From Pseudanabaena sp. UWO311 (GTDB lineage: Bacteria; Cyanobacteriota; Cyanobacteriia; Pseudanabaenales; Pseudanabaenaceae): DNA of 64,000 bases. This document shows, one piece after another, positions 41,229 to 50,627 of this stretch; position 1 is the stretch's first letter, and every line of letters begins with the position of its first letter. The position numbers were made by a program, and so were the translations under genes. The stretch covers positions 62,001 through 126,000 of the forward strand of contig NZ_SJEE01000001.1 in the NCBI RefSeq assembly GCF_006937785.1, read 5' to 3'. The notes under the pieces are model-generated. The model was not told the DNA's origin and did not search any database. It saw only the letters and a program-made list of their open reading frames with translations.

Positions 41229-41658
41229 AAATGCATACCTCACACTTGTCAATTTCAATATGTCAGTATAGAGCTTAACTTAGAGGCATCCATAGACTCG
41301 ATTCACTGATGTATTGTGAGTTCGCTCACATCAACCCTGTTTAAATAACAATTTAAAGCTTGTCCTAAATCCCTTATTTACTTATGTAGTGATACTTTCG
41401 AGTAGATATTCCTATCACAAACTACTTAGTAAAAATTGATACAAAATCATCCAAAAGGATGAGGCTTAAAAATTCAGCAATTTTAAAAAATATTTTGAAG
41501 AGATTTGATGCGATCGAAGTTGAGAAGCATAGCGACCCAAGCTCACTTAAAAGTCAAGCCATGCTGGGATAATTTGCCAAAAAATTCAGCAATTTTAAAA
41601 AATATTTTGAAGAGATTTGATGCGATCGAAGTTGAGAAGCATAGCGACCCAAGCTCAC
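41229..41658. other. Intergenic region with a tandem 112-bp duplication
   Basis: This 430-bp gap lies upstream of the DUF3352 gene and downstream of the peptidase gene. Apart from the duplication at 41468-41691 it holds only AT-rich DNA (41229-41467), presumably the DUF3352 promoter. Confidence 0.7.
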
Positions 41659-41691
41659 TTAAAAGTCAAGCCATGCTGGGATAATTTGCCA
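41468..41691. repeat. Perfect 112-bp tandem duplication covering a gene 3' end
   Basis: Copies 41468-41579 and 41580-41691 appear identical. The second contains the last 11 codons and stop of the minus-strand peptidase gene, so the first carries a detached copy of that tail plus its downstream region. Confidence 0.92.
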
Positions 41692-42417
41692 TGCTTGACT
41701 AAGAGATTTATCTAATGTTTTGTAATTTGGTTCAAACTTACTGACTAATTTCCAAAATTTGTCTGAGTGGTTCATATGTACTGTATGACAAAGCTCATGA
41801 ATCAACACATATTCAACTACATTGGTTTCGAGGAATAGTAATTTGTAGTTAAGGCTGATGTTGCGGTTGCCAGAACAGCTACCCCATAAAGTCTTTTGAC
41901 TTCTTACTGCTGTAGTGCGATAGGGTAACTTGGCTCGGACACTGACTTTGCGTAGCCAACTAAACAAATGTTTTTCTGCCTTTTGCATTAGCCATTGCTT
42001 CAGGAAAAATTTGCAAGCTTCAACATCAGCAATATTGCCATTTACAACTAGCTTTAGCTCAGACTTATTTTCTTGGATCGCGATCGCTCTTGATTTCGTA
42101 GGAGAGTTACGATACTCGATCTGCCATTCTTCGCCTAGCGATCGCAGATTGATGCTATCAGGTAACTCATGGGGAGCCTGTGACTGAAAAAAAGCCTCAC
42201 GCTGATCGAGTTTAAGCTGATTACGAATAATCCAATCGCGCTTTGTTTGGACAAGCTCAGGAACTTTCTGGCGATCGTAATCAACAGGGATAACAACTTC
42301 TAAACCAGCTTCTACAGAAAGAGAAAGGCGAACAGATTTGGCGCGATCGCTTACACGTACTGTGTAGGCTGGTAAATCAGAATTAATTAAAGACTTAGAA
42401 CCAGAACCAGATGCCAT
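41659..42417 (-). CDS. YgjP-like (DUF45/M48-type) zinc metallopeptidase domain protein
   Basis: The 252-residue protein has the zincin motif HELCHTVHMNHSDKFW near residue 205 (HExxH plus a third His) and the family block RSQKTLWGSCSGNRNISLNYKLL. It is related to YgjP/SprT-like WLM peptidases; the physiological substrate is unknown. No signal peptide. The gene end lies in a duplicated segment (41580-41691). The secreted-protein gene upstream is 17 bp away on the same strand. Confidence 0.88.
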   Translation of the reverse strand: MASGSGSKSLINSDLPAYTVRVSDRAKSVRLSLSVEAGLEVVIPVDYDRQKVPELVQTKRDWIIRNQLKLDQREAFFQSQAPHELPDSINLRSLGEEWQIEYRNSPTKSRAIAIQENKSELKLVVNGNIADVEACKFFLKQWLMQKAEKHLFSWLRKVSVRAKLPYRTTAVRSQKTLWGSCSGNRNISLNYKLLFLETNVVEYVLIHELCHTVHMNHSDKFWKLVSKFEPNYKTLDKSLSQAWQIIPAWLDF

Positions 42418-42434
42418 AGGTTTAATCTTGAGCT

Positions 42435-43319
42435 TTAGTCTTGAAGCAAAATTGTGCCAGCAAATAGAGCATTTAAGCGATCTCGCTCACGGTGGGCATT
42501 ACTTCGGTTAGTATATGTCCGCACTTGAATATAGGATTTCCCTTTAAAAATAGTCACAAAAGCATCGGGTGCAAGTTCACGTATTTGTTTGAGGGTGTTA
42601 GCGCTTACATTGGGAACTAGCACCCGATAAACCTTAGCAGTAGAAGTAGGTTTAGAAGTTGGGACTGAATTTGTGGGGACAGAACTTGTAGAGCTTGTTG
42701 ATGGAGAAGCTATCAGAGATGCCCCAATTACTTGAGCTGCTAGCCCTTGACCTCGAAGCTTTGTCGCGATCGCACTGGCACTCTGTTGACTTGATAGTGG
42801 TGCAACTAAAAGCACCGAACGATTATTAAATGTTGCTAAAACTGCACTCTTTCCAGATAGAGCTTGCACCTGTTGAATTGCCATACTTGGTTCTTGGTTT
42901 AATTCCACTAAAACTACAGCAGCTTGTAAATTAGCAGGAATATCATTTACTTTTGTTGAGAAGGAATGTACAACTGCATCTAGTCCTAATGCGCGTAATT
43001 GATTTGCTCGAAATGTAGAAGACTGGATATTATCAAACCCACCAAAAAAAGTCATAGAAGTATTCAGATAACCACAGGGTACGGCGGCAATCGCGAGAAA
43101 TTCTGGTAACTGGGGTAATTGATTGGCTGGACGATCCAGTACGACGACGTAACGACGATTAGTCAGTTGTTGACAGGTTAGTGTAGAGCCTACAGGCTGA
43201 GCGATCGCTGGATTACTGAGGCTGTTAGTTAAGGCAAGGCAAGTTAGAAAAATACTACTAGCGACAAAATTGGTGGCAATTGCCCCCGAAAATCTGCTGC
43301 TAAGTTTTAACGGTTTCAT
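42435..43319 (-). CDS. Exported protein with SPOR-like repeats
   Basis: The 294-residue protein has a Sec-type signal peptide (hydrophobic about residues 14-33, cleavage near NPAIAQ). It contains three similar alpha/beta units of 65-75 residues: RYVVVLD...YLNTSMTFFGGF..ANQLRALGLDAVVHSF, a middle unit, and YRVLVPNV...YIQVRTYTNRSNAHRERDRLN. They resemble SPOR peptidoglycan-binding folds. A Ser/Thr/Pro linker precedes the last. A cell-wall role is inferred. Confidence 0.75.
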   Translation of the reverse strand: MKPLKLSSRFSGAIATNFVASSIFLTCLALTNSLSNPAIAQPVGSTLTCQQLTNRRYVVVLDRPANQLPQLPEFLAIAAVPCGYLNTSMTFFGGFDNIQSSTFRANQLRALGLDAVVHSFSTKVNDIPANLQAAVVLVELNQEPSMAIQQVQALSGKSAVLATFNNRSVLLVAPLSSQQSASAIATKLRGQGLAAQVIGASLIASPSTSSTSSVPTNSVPTSKPTSTAKVYRVLVPNVSANTLKQIRELAPDAFVTIFKGKSYIQVRTYTNRSNAHRERDRLNALFAGTILLQD

Positions 43320-43523
43320 GCTGTTAAACCCATTACCTTTAGAGCCACTATTTTGGTCATCTCTTTGCTGACCAATTTGTCATAGTTGAGATATACCACT
43401 ATATACCGTGAATTGTCATGACTAGAGCAAACTTTTTCGGTCTTGATTTATAGAAATCAACTGATATTTACAGCGCTTTGCGCTTCTAAAACACTGATCT
43501 TCATGCAGCTATGTTGATAGCGC

Positions 43524-43609
43524 TAATACACACAAGGCTCGCAAAGCGAGCCTTGTGTGTATTAAAACCCATTTTGGAGTTTTCGCAGATACTGAAAACT
43601 CCAAAAATA
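43524..43609 (-). terminator. Two hairpins after the GT9 gene
   Basis: Taatacacacaaggctcgc with its complement (43524-43564) and attttggagttttc with its complement (43571-43609) lie in tandem past the glycosyltransferase stop. Confidence 0.65.
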
Positions 43610-43610
43610 T

Positions 43611-44555
43611 CTATCCTTCCCAGATTTTGGATAGGACTATTTGCGGGTCAATCTCTTTAAGCGATTGACCTGCGATCGCTTGTACATATTTGATGCGTTT
43701 TTCGGTAAGCGGGAGCAAATATCCAGCAGGAGTATTAGCGCCTAAAATCGCCACTATTGCTGTACCAACTGCAACACCCAATTGCATTGCGTCACCTTCA
43801 GCACAAATAAATAGATTTGCTGAGGCAATAAATGCGGTCAGCTTGCCGATATCCGTTGGACTAGTAATTATGAGATTTGTGACTTTGGCTGTTAATTGCT
43901 TCAGCAAATCAGCATTATTGACGCTGTCGATCGCCACAATTGGTAAATCGGGGAGTTTCGCTTGAATACTGAGCGCAATTGTTGCCCAACTCTCCGCAGG
44001 GTAGTTAGCATAAGCGCCACAATTTAGCAGGATAAAACCACTTTGCTGAATGCCGAGACGCTTCTGCTCGCTCGTGGCCCAATCCAAATCACTTTTGGCG
44101 AGCGTAACCTTAATTGGTGGACATAACTTCTGGATATTGATCGCCATCAGCAAGTTATGTTTTTGGACTGCTGCATATTCTTGGGGATCGGCAGTAATAA
44201 TATTAGTCAGCAAAAAGTCACCCTGCCCTGCAAAGGATATTCGCTGGGGAATACCGCTTAACCACAACAAGATATTAATCGAAAAAATAGGCTGTGTAAC
44301 GATCGCTGCATCATATTCACGATCGCGAATGGTTCCGAGTAAGTTGCCAAAATCTGCCAACGAGTTGCGATCGCCGAAATCAAACTTGAGGACTCGGTTC
44401 ACAGATTGGCAAACGCGATAAGCTGCCATTGCCCGTGGTTCGACTACCACATCAATCTCGGCATTGGGATAACTTTGTTTAAGCGTATCCAGTGTCGGGA
44501 AAAATAGTAACTGATCGCCAGTTCCACCTGGAACCAAGGCCAGTATTCGCATCAT
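43611..44555 (-). CDS. Glycosyltransferase family 9 (heptosyltransferase-like)
   Basis: The 314-residue protein has GT-B fold motifs of GT9: LVPGGTGDQLLFFPTLDTL at the N terminus, GFILLNCGAYANYPAESWATIALSI in the middle and a C-terminal ICAEGDAMQLGVAVGTAIVAILGAN where heptosyltransferases have the D/E-x-G-x-x-H nucleotide-sugar loop; here that position is altered. Probably acts in envelope polysaccharide synthesis. Monocistronic. Confidence 0.85.
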   Translation of the reverse strand: MMRILALVPGGTGDQLLFFPTLDTLKQSYPNAEIDVVVEPRAMAAYRVCQSVNRVLKFDFGDRNSLADFGNLLGTIRDREYDAAIVTQPIFSINILLWLSGIPQRISFAGQGDFLLTNIITADPQEYAAVQKHNLLMAINIQKLCPPIKVTLAKSDLDWATSEQKRLGIQQSGFILLNCGAYANYPAESWATIALSIQAKLPDLPIVAIDSVNNADLLKQLTAKVTNLIITSPTDIGKLTAFIASANLFICAEGDAMQLGVAVGTAIVAILGANTPAGYLLPLTEKRIKYVQAIAGQSLKEIDPQIVLSKIWEG

Positions 44556-44710
44556 ATTTATACATCTCTAGACGAAGACCGTATGTAATATTACTTTGTT
44601 TTTGGGAGTTGATACAGATAGCATTAATACAATGTGATTCCGATAGCCGCCATTTATGCCGTGCGAATGAGAGCCTCAAGGTATAGCAAGGTATAGCTAG
44701 CTATTAACCA

Positions 44711-44766
44711 CTCTAAAAAACAAAAGCGAGTGGCGGCGCTTTGCGCCACCACTCGCTTTTGTTTTT
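44711..44766 (-). terminator. Hairpin after the recombinase gene
   Basis: Aaaaaacaaaagcgagtgg-cggcgctttgcgcc-accactcgcttttgttttt forms a 17-18-bp stem ending at the recombinase stop codon. Confidence 0.8.
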
Positions 44767-46333
44767 ATATTAAATCTCCTAATAAACTCGATACTTCACC
44801 TTGCATATTGGTGCGATTGTCGTCGTAGAGCATGAGGGTATCGAGCTTTTTGTGTCGTGATAATTTCTGGACTTTACGTACATTGCCATTAGTCGCATCT
44901 AGAGCAGCTGTAATTGCAGAGTGCCGAATGCGATGCGGGGACATATGTTTAGAGATTCCTGCTGCTTGCGCAATCTGTTTAACAATTTGGTAAATAGCTG
45001 TCCCAGTCAGTCTATGTCCGCGATTAGCCAGGTCTAGGGAGTGAAATAATGGCTGATTTGAACTTTTTGTCCCAAAGCAAGATAGCCAGTCTTGTATTGC
45101 GCCAGCTGTTCCAGTGTTAAGACTAATGAGACTCTTTTGAGAGCCACGTCCTTTACCTAAAATTTGCAGCGATCGCGATTCATAATCAAAATCACCGATA
45201 TTAGCGCTAACTACTTCATTGCGGCGGAGAGCATTGTCCCAAAGTAGTCTTAAAATCGCAAAATCACGTTTTCCTTTCATCGTGTCACGTTTGATGCTTA
45301 GTAACATGGTGCGAATACCTTCAGGCTTAATCCCCGTAGTATCACGATAGGTTTGGACTGTCTCAGTTTGGACATCATCAAGATTCCAATTGCATTTTCC
45401 TAATTTTGCCGCGAAGTTTACTAAGGACTTAAGCGCTGATAACCGCCGATTGATTGTGGATTCCTTTAAGCCTTTAGCAATTAGGTCTGATTTGTATCGC
45501 AAAGCGATCGCGATCGCCTCAAATCTATTCAATTGCAAAAATTGAGCAATTACAGCTTCAGTGGGCTTCTGCCCATAGGCTGCAAGGAAAAAATATCGCA
45601 AGTCTTTTTCGTAGGCGCGTCTAGTATTGAGACTCCGTTTGTCAGAAAGTAAAGCCGTTAATATATCGAGTTTACTTTCTGCAAGTGCGTAGGGAGTATT
45701 GCTGGAATTTGTTAATTGATCGTCTACTCTTATTTGAGACTCGCAAATCTCTAGCTGAGTCTCGTTTTGATTCTTGCATTCTAATTCAGATACATCGGTG
45801 ATTCTCGATTGAGACTCGCGAGTCTCAATCATAGTCCTATTTTGCGTCTTATAATCTTGAATTAATACATATTTTTCTTGGCTAAATCGGAGCTGTTCGG
45901 GGGCGATCGCATTATTAACACCTGCATTAACTGCTGCGCGTTTGACAATCCCATAGATCGCTGTTCCCGTCAGCCTATGTCCATAATTAGCGCGATCTAG
46001 CGATATAAATAATGGTGAATGAGAATCCTCTAACCCATTCTCATCGCTGATATGAATCAAATTCAGCCAGTCTTGTAATGCGGTGACTGTGTTCAAGCTG
46101 AGACTAATAATTTCTGGCTGATTTTGCTGATCTTGACGCTTATAGGGTTGTTGAATCAGAAGCGATCGCAACTTAAAGTCAAAATCGCAAATACTAATAG
46201 CTGTAACCTGCTGCCGTTTTAGTGAATTCTCGATTAATAGTCGCAAAATTGCGTAATCGCGCTGACCTGCTAATGTGTAGCGATCGCAAGCCATGAGAAT
46301 TCGCTCTAAACTATCTATTCCTAGATCTATCAT
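44765..46333 (-). CDS. Tyrosine recombinase with an extra, degenerate catalytic domain
   Basis: The protein has 522 residues. The C-terminal half is a normal integrase: core-binding domain about 215-320 (NTRRAYEKDLRYFF), then catalytic residues Arg370 (ALRRNEV), His467-x-x-Arg470 (HRIRH), His494 and Tyr503. The N-terminal about 160 residues are a second, diverged copy of the catalytic domain (RDYAILRLLIENSLKRQQV; HRLTGTAIYGIVKRA). In that copy the first Arg is Lys, the HxxR His is Glu, and no Tyr follows. It looks chromosomal, not clearly linked to the prophage 7 kb away. Confidence 0.88.
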   Translation of the reverse strand: MIDLGIDSLERILMACDRYTLAGQRDYAILRLLIENSLKRQQVTAISICDFDFKLRSLLIQQPYKRQDQQNQPEIISLSLNTVTALQDWLNLIHISDENGLEDSHSPLFISLDRANYGHRLTGTAIYGIVKRAAVNAGVNNAIAPEQLRFSQEKYVLIQDYKTQNRTMIETRESQSRITDVSELECKNQNETQLEICESQIRVDDQLTNSSNTPYALAESKLDILTALLSDKRSLNTRRAYEKDLRYFFLAAYGQKPTEAVIAQFLQLNRFEAIAIALRYKSDLIAKGLKESTINRRLSALKSLVNFAAKLGKCNWNLDDVQTETVQTYRDTTGIKPEGIRTMLLSIKRDTMKGKRDFAILRLLWDNALRRNEVVSANIGDFDYESRSLQILGKGRGSQKSLISLNTGTAGAIQDWLSCFGTKSSNQPLFHSLDLANRGHRLTGTAIYQIVKQIAQAAGISKHMSPHRIRHSAITAALDATNGNVRKVQKLSRHKKLDTLMLYDDNRTNMQGEVSSLLGDLI

Positions 46334-46339
46334 GTTGGC

Positions 46340-46525
46340 TCATGATTTACTACTAAGGACTTTGTAGATAATCGCAATTAACGCGACACCTCCCAAAAAA
46401 GGTAGCCAATGGTATCGAACGTAATAGAAAAGATTATTAAAGAAGTAGCTAGCCTCACGAGATACCCATGCAGTGATTACGATCGCACCCACAAACATAG
46501 CGAAATACATAGCGAATTTAAGCAT
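46340..46525 (-). CDS. Small membrane protein upstream of the recombinase
   Basis: The protein has about 61 residues with two hydrophobic segments (FAMYFAMFVGAIVITAW and LPFLGGVALIAIIYKVL). No family is recognised. ATG 46525 has an AGGGA eight bases upstream; longer upstream frames to 46627 lack one. It ends 6 bp before the recombinase start, so the two are probably co-transcribed. Confidence 0.55.
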   Translation of the reverse strand: MLKFAMYFAMFVGAIVITAWVSREASYFFNNLFYYVRYHWLPFLGGVALIAIIYKVLSSKS

Positions 46526-46804
46526 TGTTCTATTCCCTAAAGAATCTTTTTGAAAAATGAGTCGGTCATAAATGCAAGACAGATTAGTGTCCATGTACCT
46601 ACCATACATACTATTCGTGGATACCAAAGCTTAACCATTTAAGTGCTTGTGATATAGCTGGTGCACTGGCAACAGGATTGTCCGTGAAAAACATCGTAAC
46701 ATTGAACATAAGGTGAGTAGCACGGATTGCTATAACTTTGCTTATTAGGCTTTTACTCATTTTTATTTTATCTGATATTCATTCACAATCATAATAAAAA
46801 GATT

Positions 46805-47476
46805 ATGTCGCAAACTACTCCATATCAGCCTGTTTTACTAAGGTTATTGCATGGTGCGATCGCTTTACTTGTCTTTGCTGCATTGATTACAGGCTTTATG
46901 GTCTATGACCGTTTTGACAAGAGGTTTGGCACTCTTAATTTGCCAATAGTTCCCAATACTCAGGGTATTCATGGCACGATCGCTTTAACATTTTTGGTTC
47001 TCTTACCACTGTTCGCTTTATATTGCTTTCATATTGGCTCACGGCGATTAGTTCAGCCCCAATCCCTCGTTCAGCTTAAAGAGTTTAATAAACCGATTTG
47101 GTGGGTATCTCTACAGCGGCTCACAAATACAATCATGCTTCTATCTGCTACCTTTGCTGTGATTACAGGTCGGATGATGAAGGAAGAATGGTTACCTAGC
47201 AAAGAGTTAAATCATGTTTGGTATATCGGACATCTGATTTCATGGGTATTAATGATTCTTGCGATCGCAATGCATCTATTGATGAGCGCAAAGGTAGGTG
47301 GATTTCCACTATTAATATCTATCTATAATTGGAAAGTTCGCTCTGAAGACATGCCCAAGTCTTGGTTCAAAGGTTTTAAGCTGAATCCTTCCAGCAAAAC
47401 TCTACTCATTTTTGAAATACTAGTTATAGGTGGCATTGCGATCGCCTTTGTTTTACCAGCCTTATCACCGCAGTAG
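46805..47476 (+). CDS. Cytochrome b561/b6-like membrane protein
   Basis: The 223-residue protein has about five hydrophobic segments. The first four form a b-type di-haem bundle: His in RLLHGAIAL, HGTIAL, CFHIGS and AMHLLM are candidate haem ligands. It resembles the cytochrome b/b561 domain proteins that pass electrons to quinones or periplasmic partners. The partner is unknown. Confidence 0.8.
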   Translation: MSQTTPYQPVLLRLLHGAIALLVFAALITGFMVYDRFDKRFGTLNLPIVPNTQGIHGTIALTFLVLLPLFALYCFHIGSRRLVQPQSLVQLKEFNKPIWWVSLQRLTNTIMLLSATFAVITGRMMKEEWLPSKELNHVWYIGHLISWVLMILAIAMHLLMSAKVGGFPLLISIYNWKVRSEDMPKSWFKGFKLNPSSKTLLIFEILVIGGIAIAFVLPALSPQ

Positions 47477-47537
47477 GTTGGGCATTGCCCAACCTACTAA
47501 GAAAATAATTTGTAGTACTAGCACCCAATTTAAAAAC

Positions 47538-48092
47538 ATGAGAAAAAAAGACCTAACTTTACGCAGCGATCATGGCTGGGAGTCGGAAGAAGGATACAAG
47601 ATCTTTGTTGCCGATCGCGGTGCGGTGCGGTTTGACTTCCCTAAAGATTGGATCGTTAAGTTTAAGGAAAAGTCCGTAAGCTTTCACGATTTTGAGCCAA
47701 CCGACGATACAGGCGCATTAGAAATGTCCTTTAATCGTTTGCCTCCCCACGATTGGAATACCTTCCCGCTCAAAAAAGCCCTACAACAAGTCCTCGATGA
47801 TGACGATCGCGAAATTCTCGCCAAAAGCAAAATTACTAGTGCTAATCGAGATGGCATGAAACTAGTCTGGGCGGATTTGCGATATATCGATGCTACGGAG
47901 AAGAGAGAAGCAACTTCCCGTATTCTGATTGGCATCGGCGGCAATGTCCAAGTCCTATTTACGTTTGACTACTGGACAGAGGGCGAAGAACAAATGCACG
48001 AGGTCTGGGAAGTATTATTGCGATCGCTGCGTCTTGGCTTATTTATTCCTGACCCCACTAGAGGTCATGTTGTTAACCCAAATTTAAACTAG
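47538..48092 (+). CDS. Conserved cyanobacterial protein of unknown function
   Basis: The protein has 184 residues. It is soluble and mixed alpha/beta with many charged residues (FDFPKDWIVKFKEKSVSFHDFEPTDD; GALEMSFNRLPPHDW; ending LLRSLRLGLFIPDPTRGH). It has no signal peptide. The fold-level wording resembles PsbP-like or secretion-effector-chaperone strand patterns, too weakly to claim. ATG 47538 is chosen; the frame extends into the cytochrome gene, which would be artificial. Confidence 0.7.
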   Translation: MRKKDLTLRSDHGWESEEGYKIFVADRGAVRFDFPKDWIVKFKEKSVSFHDFEPTDDTGALEMSFNRLPPHDWNTFPLKKALQQVLDDDDREILAKSKITSANRDGMKLVWADLRYIDATEKREATSRILIGIGGNVQVLFTFDYWTEGEEQMHEVWEVLLRSLRLGLFIPDPTRGHVVNPNLN

Positions 48093-48252
48093 CCAGCAAC
48101 TTAGAGAAGAATCTTGGCATAAGGCTAGATGTAGTGATTTTTTACCGATGACTTAGCAGTCCAATGGTGTATTGTTAACTCACTAAAAATGATTTAGGAT
48201 CATCGGCTTAAAACTCATCTTCTTAAAACTGTATTTTGCGGGTATTGAAATA

Positions 48253-49215
48253 ATGGGAAAAGTAATAGCAACTGTAAATATGAAGGGTGGAGTCGGTAAA
48301 ACTACCCTAACAGTAAATATTGCCACCTGCTTGGCTAAAATCCATCGCAAAAAGGTCTTAGTTATAGACTTAGATACCCAAATTAGTGCCACCCTCAGCA
48401 TGATTTCCCCAGCCGAGTTTGCCAAATGCCGCAAAGAAAATCGCACATTGCGAAATTTGGTTAGTCAGGCGATCGCACGTTATGGCGTACAAGTTAATGA
48501 TCCAGAAGAAAAAGTCTATCAAATCAAAGATCTCGTAATTCCTCATGTTTGCAAAGTGCAAGGTTTAGATCTATTAGTTGGTGATATCGATCTATATGAT
48601 GAGTTTCTTGTCTCCGAAATGCTCTATAACCGATCACTGCTATACGATGAGAAACAAACCTTTCAGCAGACTTGGAGCAAGTTCGAGCAAACCTTAATTA
48701 AAAGTATTCTTGCTTCAGCGCTCAAAACCTATGATTTCATTATTCTTGATTGTGCCCCTGGGTATAACTTGATCACTCGCAGTAGTATTGTGGCAAGCGA
48801 TTATTACCTAATGCCAGCAAGACCTGAGCCTTTGTCTGTAGTAGGGATTCAGCTATTAGAAAGACGGATTGAGAGATTGCGTGAAGTCTATCGAGAAGAT
48901 AACTCAATCAATATCCAACTATTGGGGATTGTGTTTAGCATGTCCGCAGGATTTACTCTAAGCAGATATTACCAAAAAGTAATGGATCGAGTAGCTGCGG
49001 ATTTTAGCAGTGCCAAGATTTTTAAAACGAAGATTCCCAATGATGTAAACATTGCCAAAGCTGTAGACAATTTCATCCCAGCTTCCTTAGCTAATCCCAA
49101 TTCAGGCGGAGCAAAAGCTTTTGCTGAGGTTACAGTCGAGCTTTTGAAAAAGCTAGAAGTTTCTCTAGGCAAAAAAGAACAAACTTCTCGATTGAGTTTA
49201 GTTGACTTGGAGTAA
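48253..49215 (+). CDS. ParA/Soj-type ATPase, orphan
   Basis: The 320-residue deviant-Walker ATPase has MKGGVGKTTLTVNIA at residue 10, VLVIDLDTQISATLS, and FIILDCAPGYNLITRSSIVASDYYLMPARPEPLSVVG. Plasmid and chromosome ParA proteins act with ParB, but no parB or parS is nearby. Instead an AbiTii-domain gene starts 4 bp downstream, so the ATPase may serve another partner. Confidence 0.9.
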   Translation: MGKVIATVNMKGGVGKTTLTVNIATCLAKIHRKKVLVIDLDTQISATLSMISPAEFAKCRKENRTLRNLVSQAIARYGVQVNDPEEKVYQIKDLVIPHVCKVQGLDLLVGDIDLYDEFLVSEMLYNRSLLYDEKQTFQQTWSKFEQTLIKSILASALKTYDFIILDCAPGYNLITRSSIVASDYYLMPARPEPLSVVGIQLLERRIERLREVYREDNSINIQLLGIVFSMSAGFTLSRYYQKVMDRVAADFSSAKIFKTKIPNDVNIAKAVDNFIPASLANPNSGGAKAFAEVTVELLKKLEVSLGKKEQTSRLSLVDLE

Positions 49216-49219
49216 TTTA

Positions 49220-50158
49220 ATGACAACTGAAAACAAGTCAACACATATTATTGAGCTTTGTAAGGAGCTTCTTGATGATATTGAGTTGAGTAGAATTAAT
49301 TCTGAAGCAATTTTATTAAAGGCTACTCGTCTTGCAAGACTTTCTGGTTCAGATGAAATTAGACAGTGGCTCAGATATGAAATGTCTGGATATAACGCTA
49401 CGGAATCTTTATCCCTCAAGTATATGACTCAAACAGGACGATGGATAGACAAAAATAGTAACAAGGGTTTTTGGGGACCACTTGCTCAGCATGAATCTAC
49501 TATAGAGGCTTTGAAACTTCAGCTTATAACTTTAAAATTAGATAGTGTAGGCGGTGACAAGGCTTATATTGTTACACACAATATTGCAAATGAGGCAGAA
49601 AAAATAGTTAATAAGGTCTCACAGTTCAGCTCTATTAGTAGTCGTGTAAAAGGTTTGATTCATAACTTTGTCTCTGGTATTTATTATGAGAAGATTTTTA
49701 GTGGACTTTCTGAAAGTATATTTGAAACTTATAAATCATCAATTGATACATTATTAACTGGTAAATGTAATGATGTTCTTGAGAAAATACCTTCAATTTT
49801 TGAGCGACTTTCCAATGGTGAAAGTGAAGCAGTTAGTCATGCATTAACAACTTGCAGACGGATAATCGACTCTTTCGCTGATTCAATTAGTCCACCTAGC
49901 GAAGAAGCAATTGAGATAGATGGTAATACTCTTAAATTAGACGCAGCAAAACATCAAAACAGAATAAATGCTTATATTCATGTAAAGACTGATAGTAAAT
50001 CTCGCAAGCAAAAGTTGCGACAAACCCTGAGTAATTTGTATGGCAGGGTATCTAGTGGTGTACATTCTGACGTTTCTGTTGATGAAGCTAAAGCTCTTTT
50101 CCTTGAAGTGTATCTTTTCCTCGGAGAAGTTTTATCTCTTGAAAATAAAGGCGATTAA
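49220..50158 (+). CDS. AbiTii-domain protein, candidate phage defence
   Basis: The protein has 312 residues. The N-terminal about 95 (IELCKELLDDIELSRINSEAILLKATRLARLSG, then IRQWLRYEMSGY) match the AbiTii domain named after a lactococcal abortive-infection protein. The C-terminal part is helical and unrecognised (about 200-312; ends KALFLEVYLFLGEVLSLE). It is AT-rich without HIP1, unlike the flanking core. ATG 49220 is used; the upstream TTG at 49202 lies inside parA. Confidence 0.78.
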   Translation: MTTENKSTHIIELCKELLDDIELSRINSEAILLKATRLARLSGSDEIRQWLRYEMSGYNATESLSLKYMTQTGRWIDKNSNKGFWGPLAQHESTIEALKLQLITLKLDSVGGDKAYIVTHNIANEAEKIVNKVSQFSSISSRVKGLIHNFVSGIYYEKIFSGLSESIFETYKSSIDTLLTGKCNDVLEKIPSIFERLSNGESEAVSHALTTCRRIIDSFADSISPPSEEAIEIDGNTLKLDAAKHQNRINAYIHVKTDSKSRKQKLRQTLSNLYGRVSSGVHSDVSVDEAKALFLEVYLFLGEVLSLENKGD

Positions 50159-50177
50159 AATAGAATTAGGAGTTTGA

Positions 50178-50381
<204 letters not shown>

Positions 50382-50383
50382 GT

Positions 50384-50603
50384 TATTTAGGGCTTCCTGA
50401 AAAAGTACAAAAGCTTGCTACATAATGACTTTAAGCTTTTTTTGCCATAACAAGTGCAAGGCTATAGCGTCTAGAGGCTTAAAATCCTTGCACTTCCGTG
50501 GAAAATCGCTGGGTAAATTTGGGAAATATGCGCCAAAATACTATTTTTAAGGCTGTATTGACTTTAAATTCGCTCTGTAGACTTTTTCAGCAAGCCCTAT
50601 TTA
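50384..50603. mobile_element. MITE, 208 bp, with terminal inverted repeats and target duplication
   Basis: The element 50390-50597 begins GGGCTTCCTGAAAAAGT and ends with the near-complement (one mismatch in 17). It is flanked by a 6-bp direct repeat TATTTA (50384-50389 and 50598-50603). It has no ORF of note. The ends look like those of a transposase-bearing IS that would move it in trans. Confidence 0.82.
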
Positions 50604-50627
50604 ATTCAAGTAATTCCTAAATGATGT

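Noticed and set aside
44765-46333. Tyrosine recombinase as the integrase of the 53-64 kb element
   Set aside because: It is separated by about 7 kb of ordinary genes and has HIP1 sites like the core. No link can be shown.
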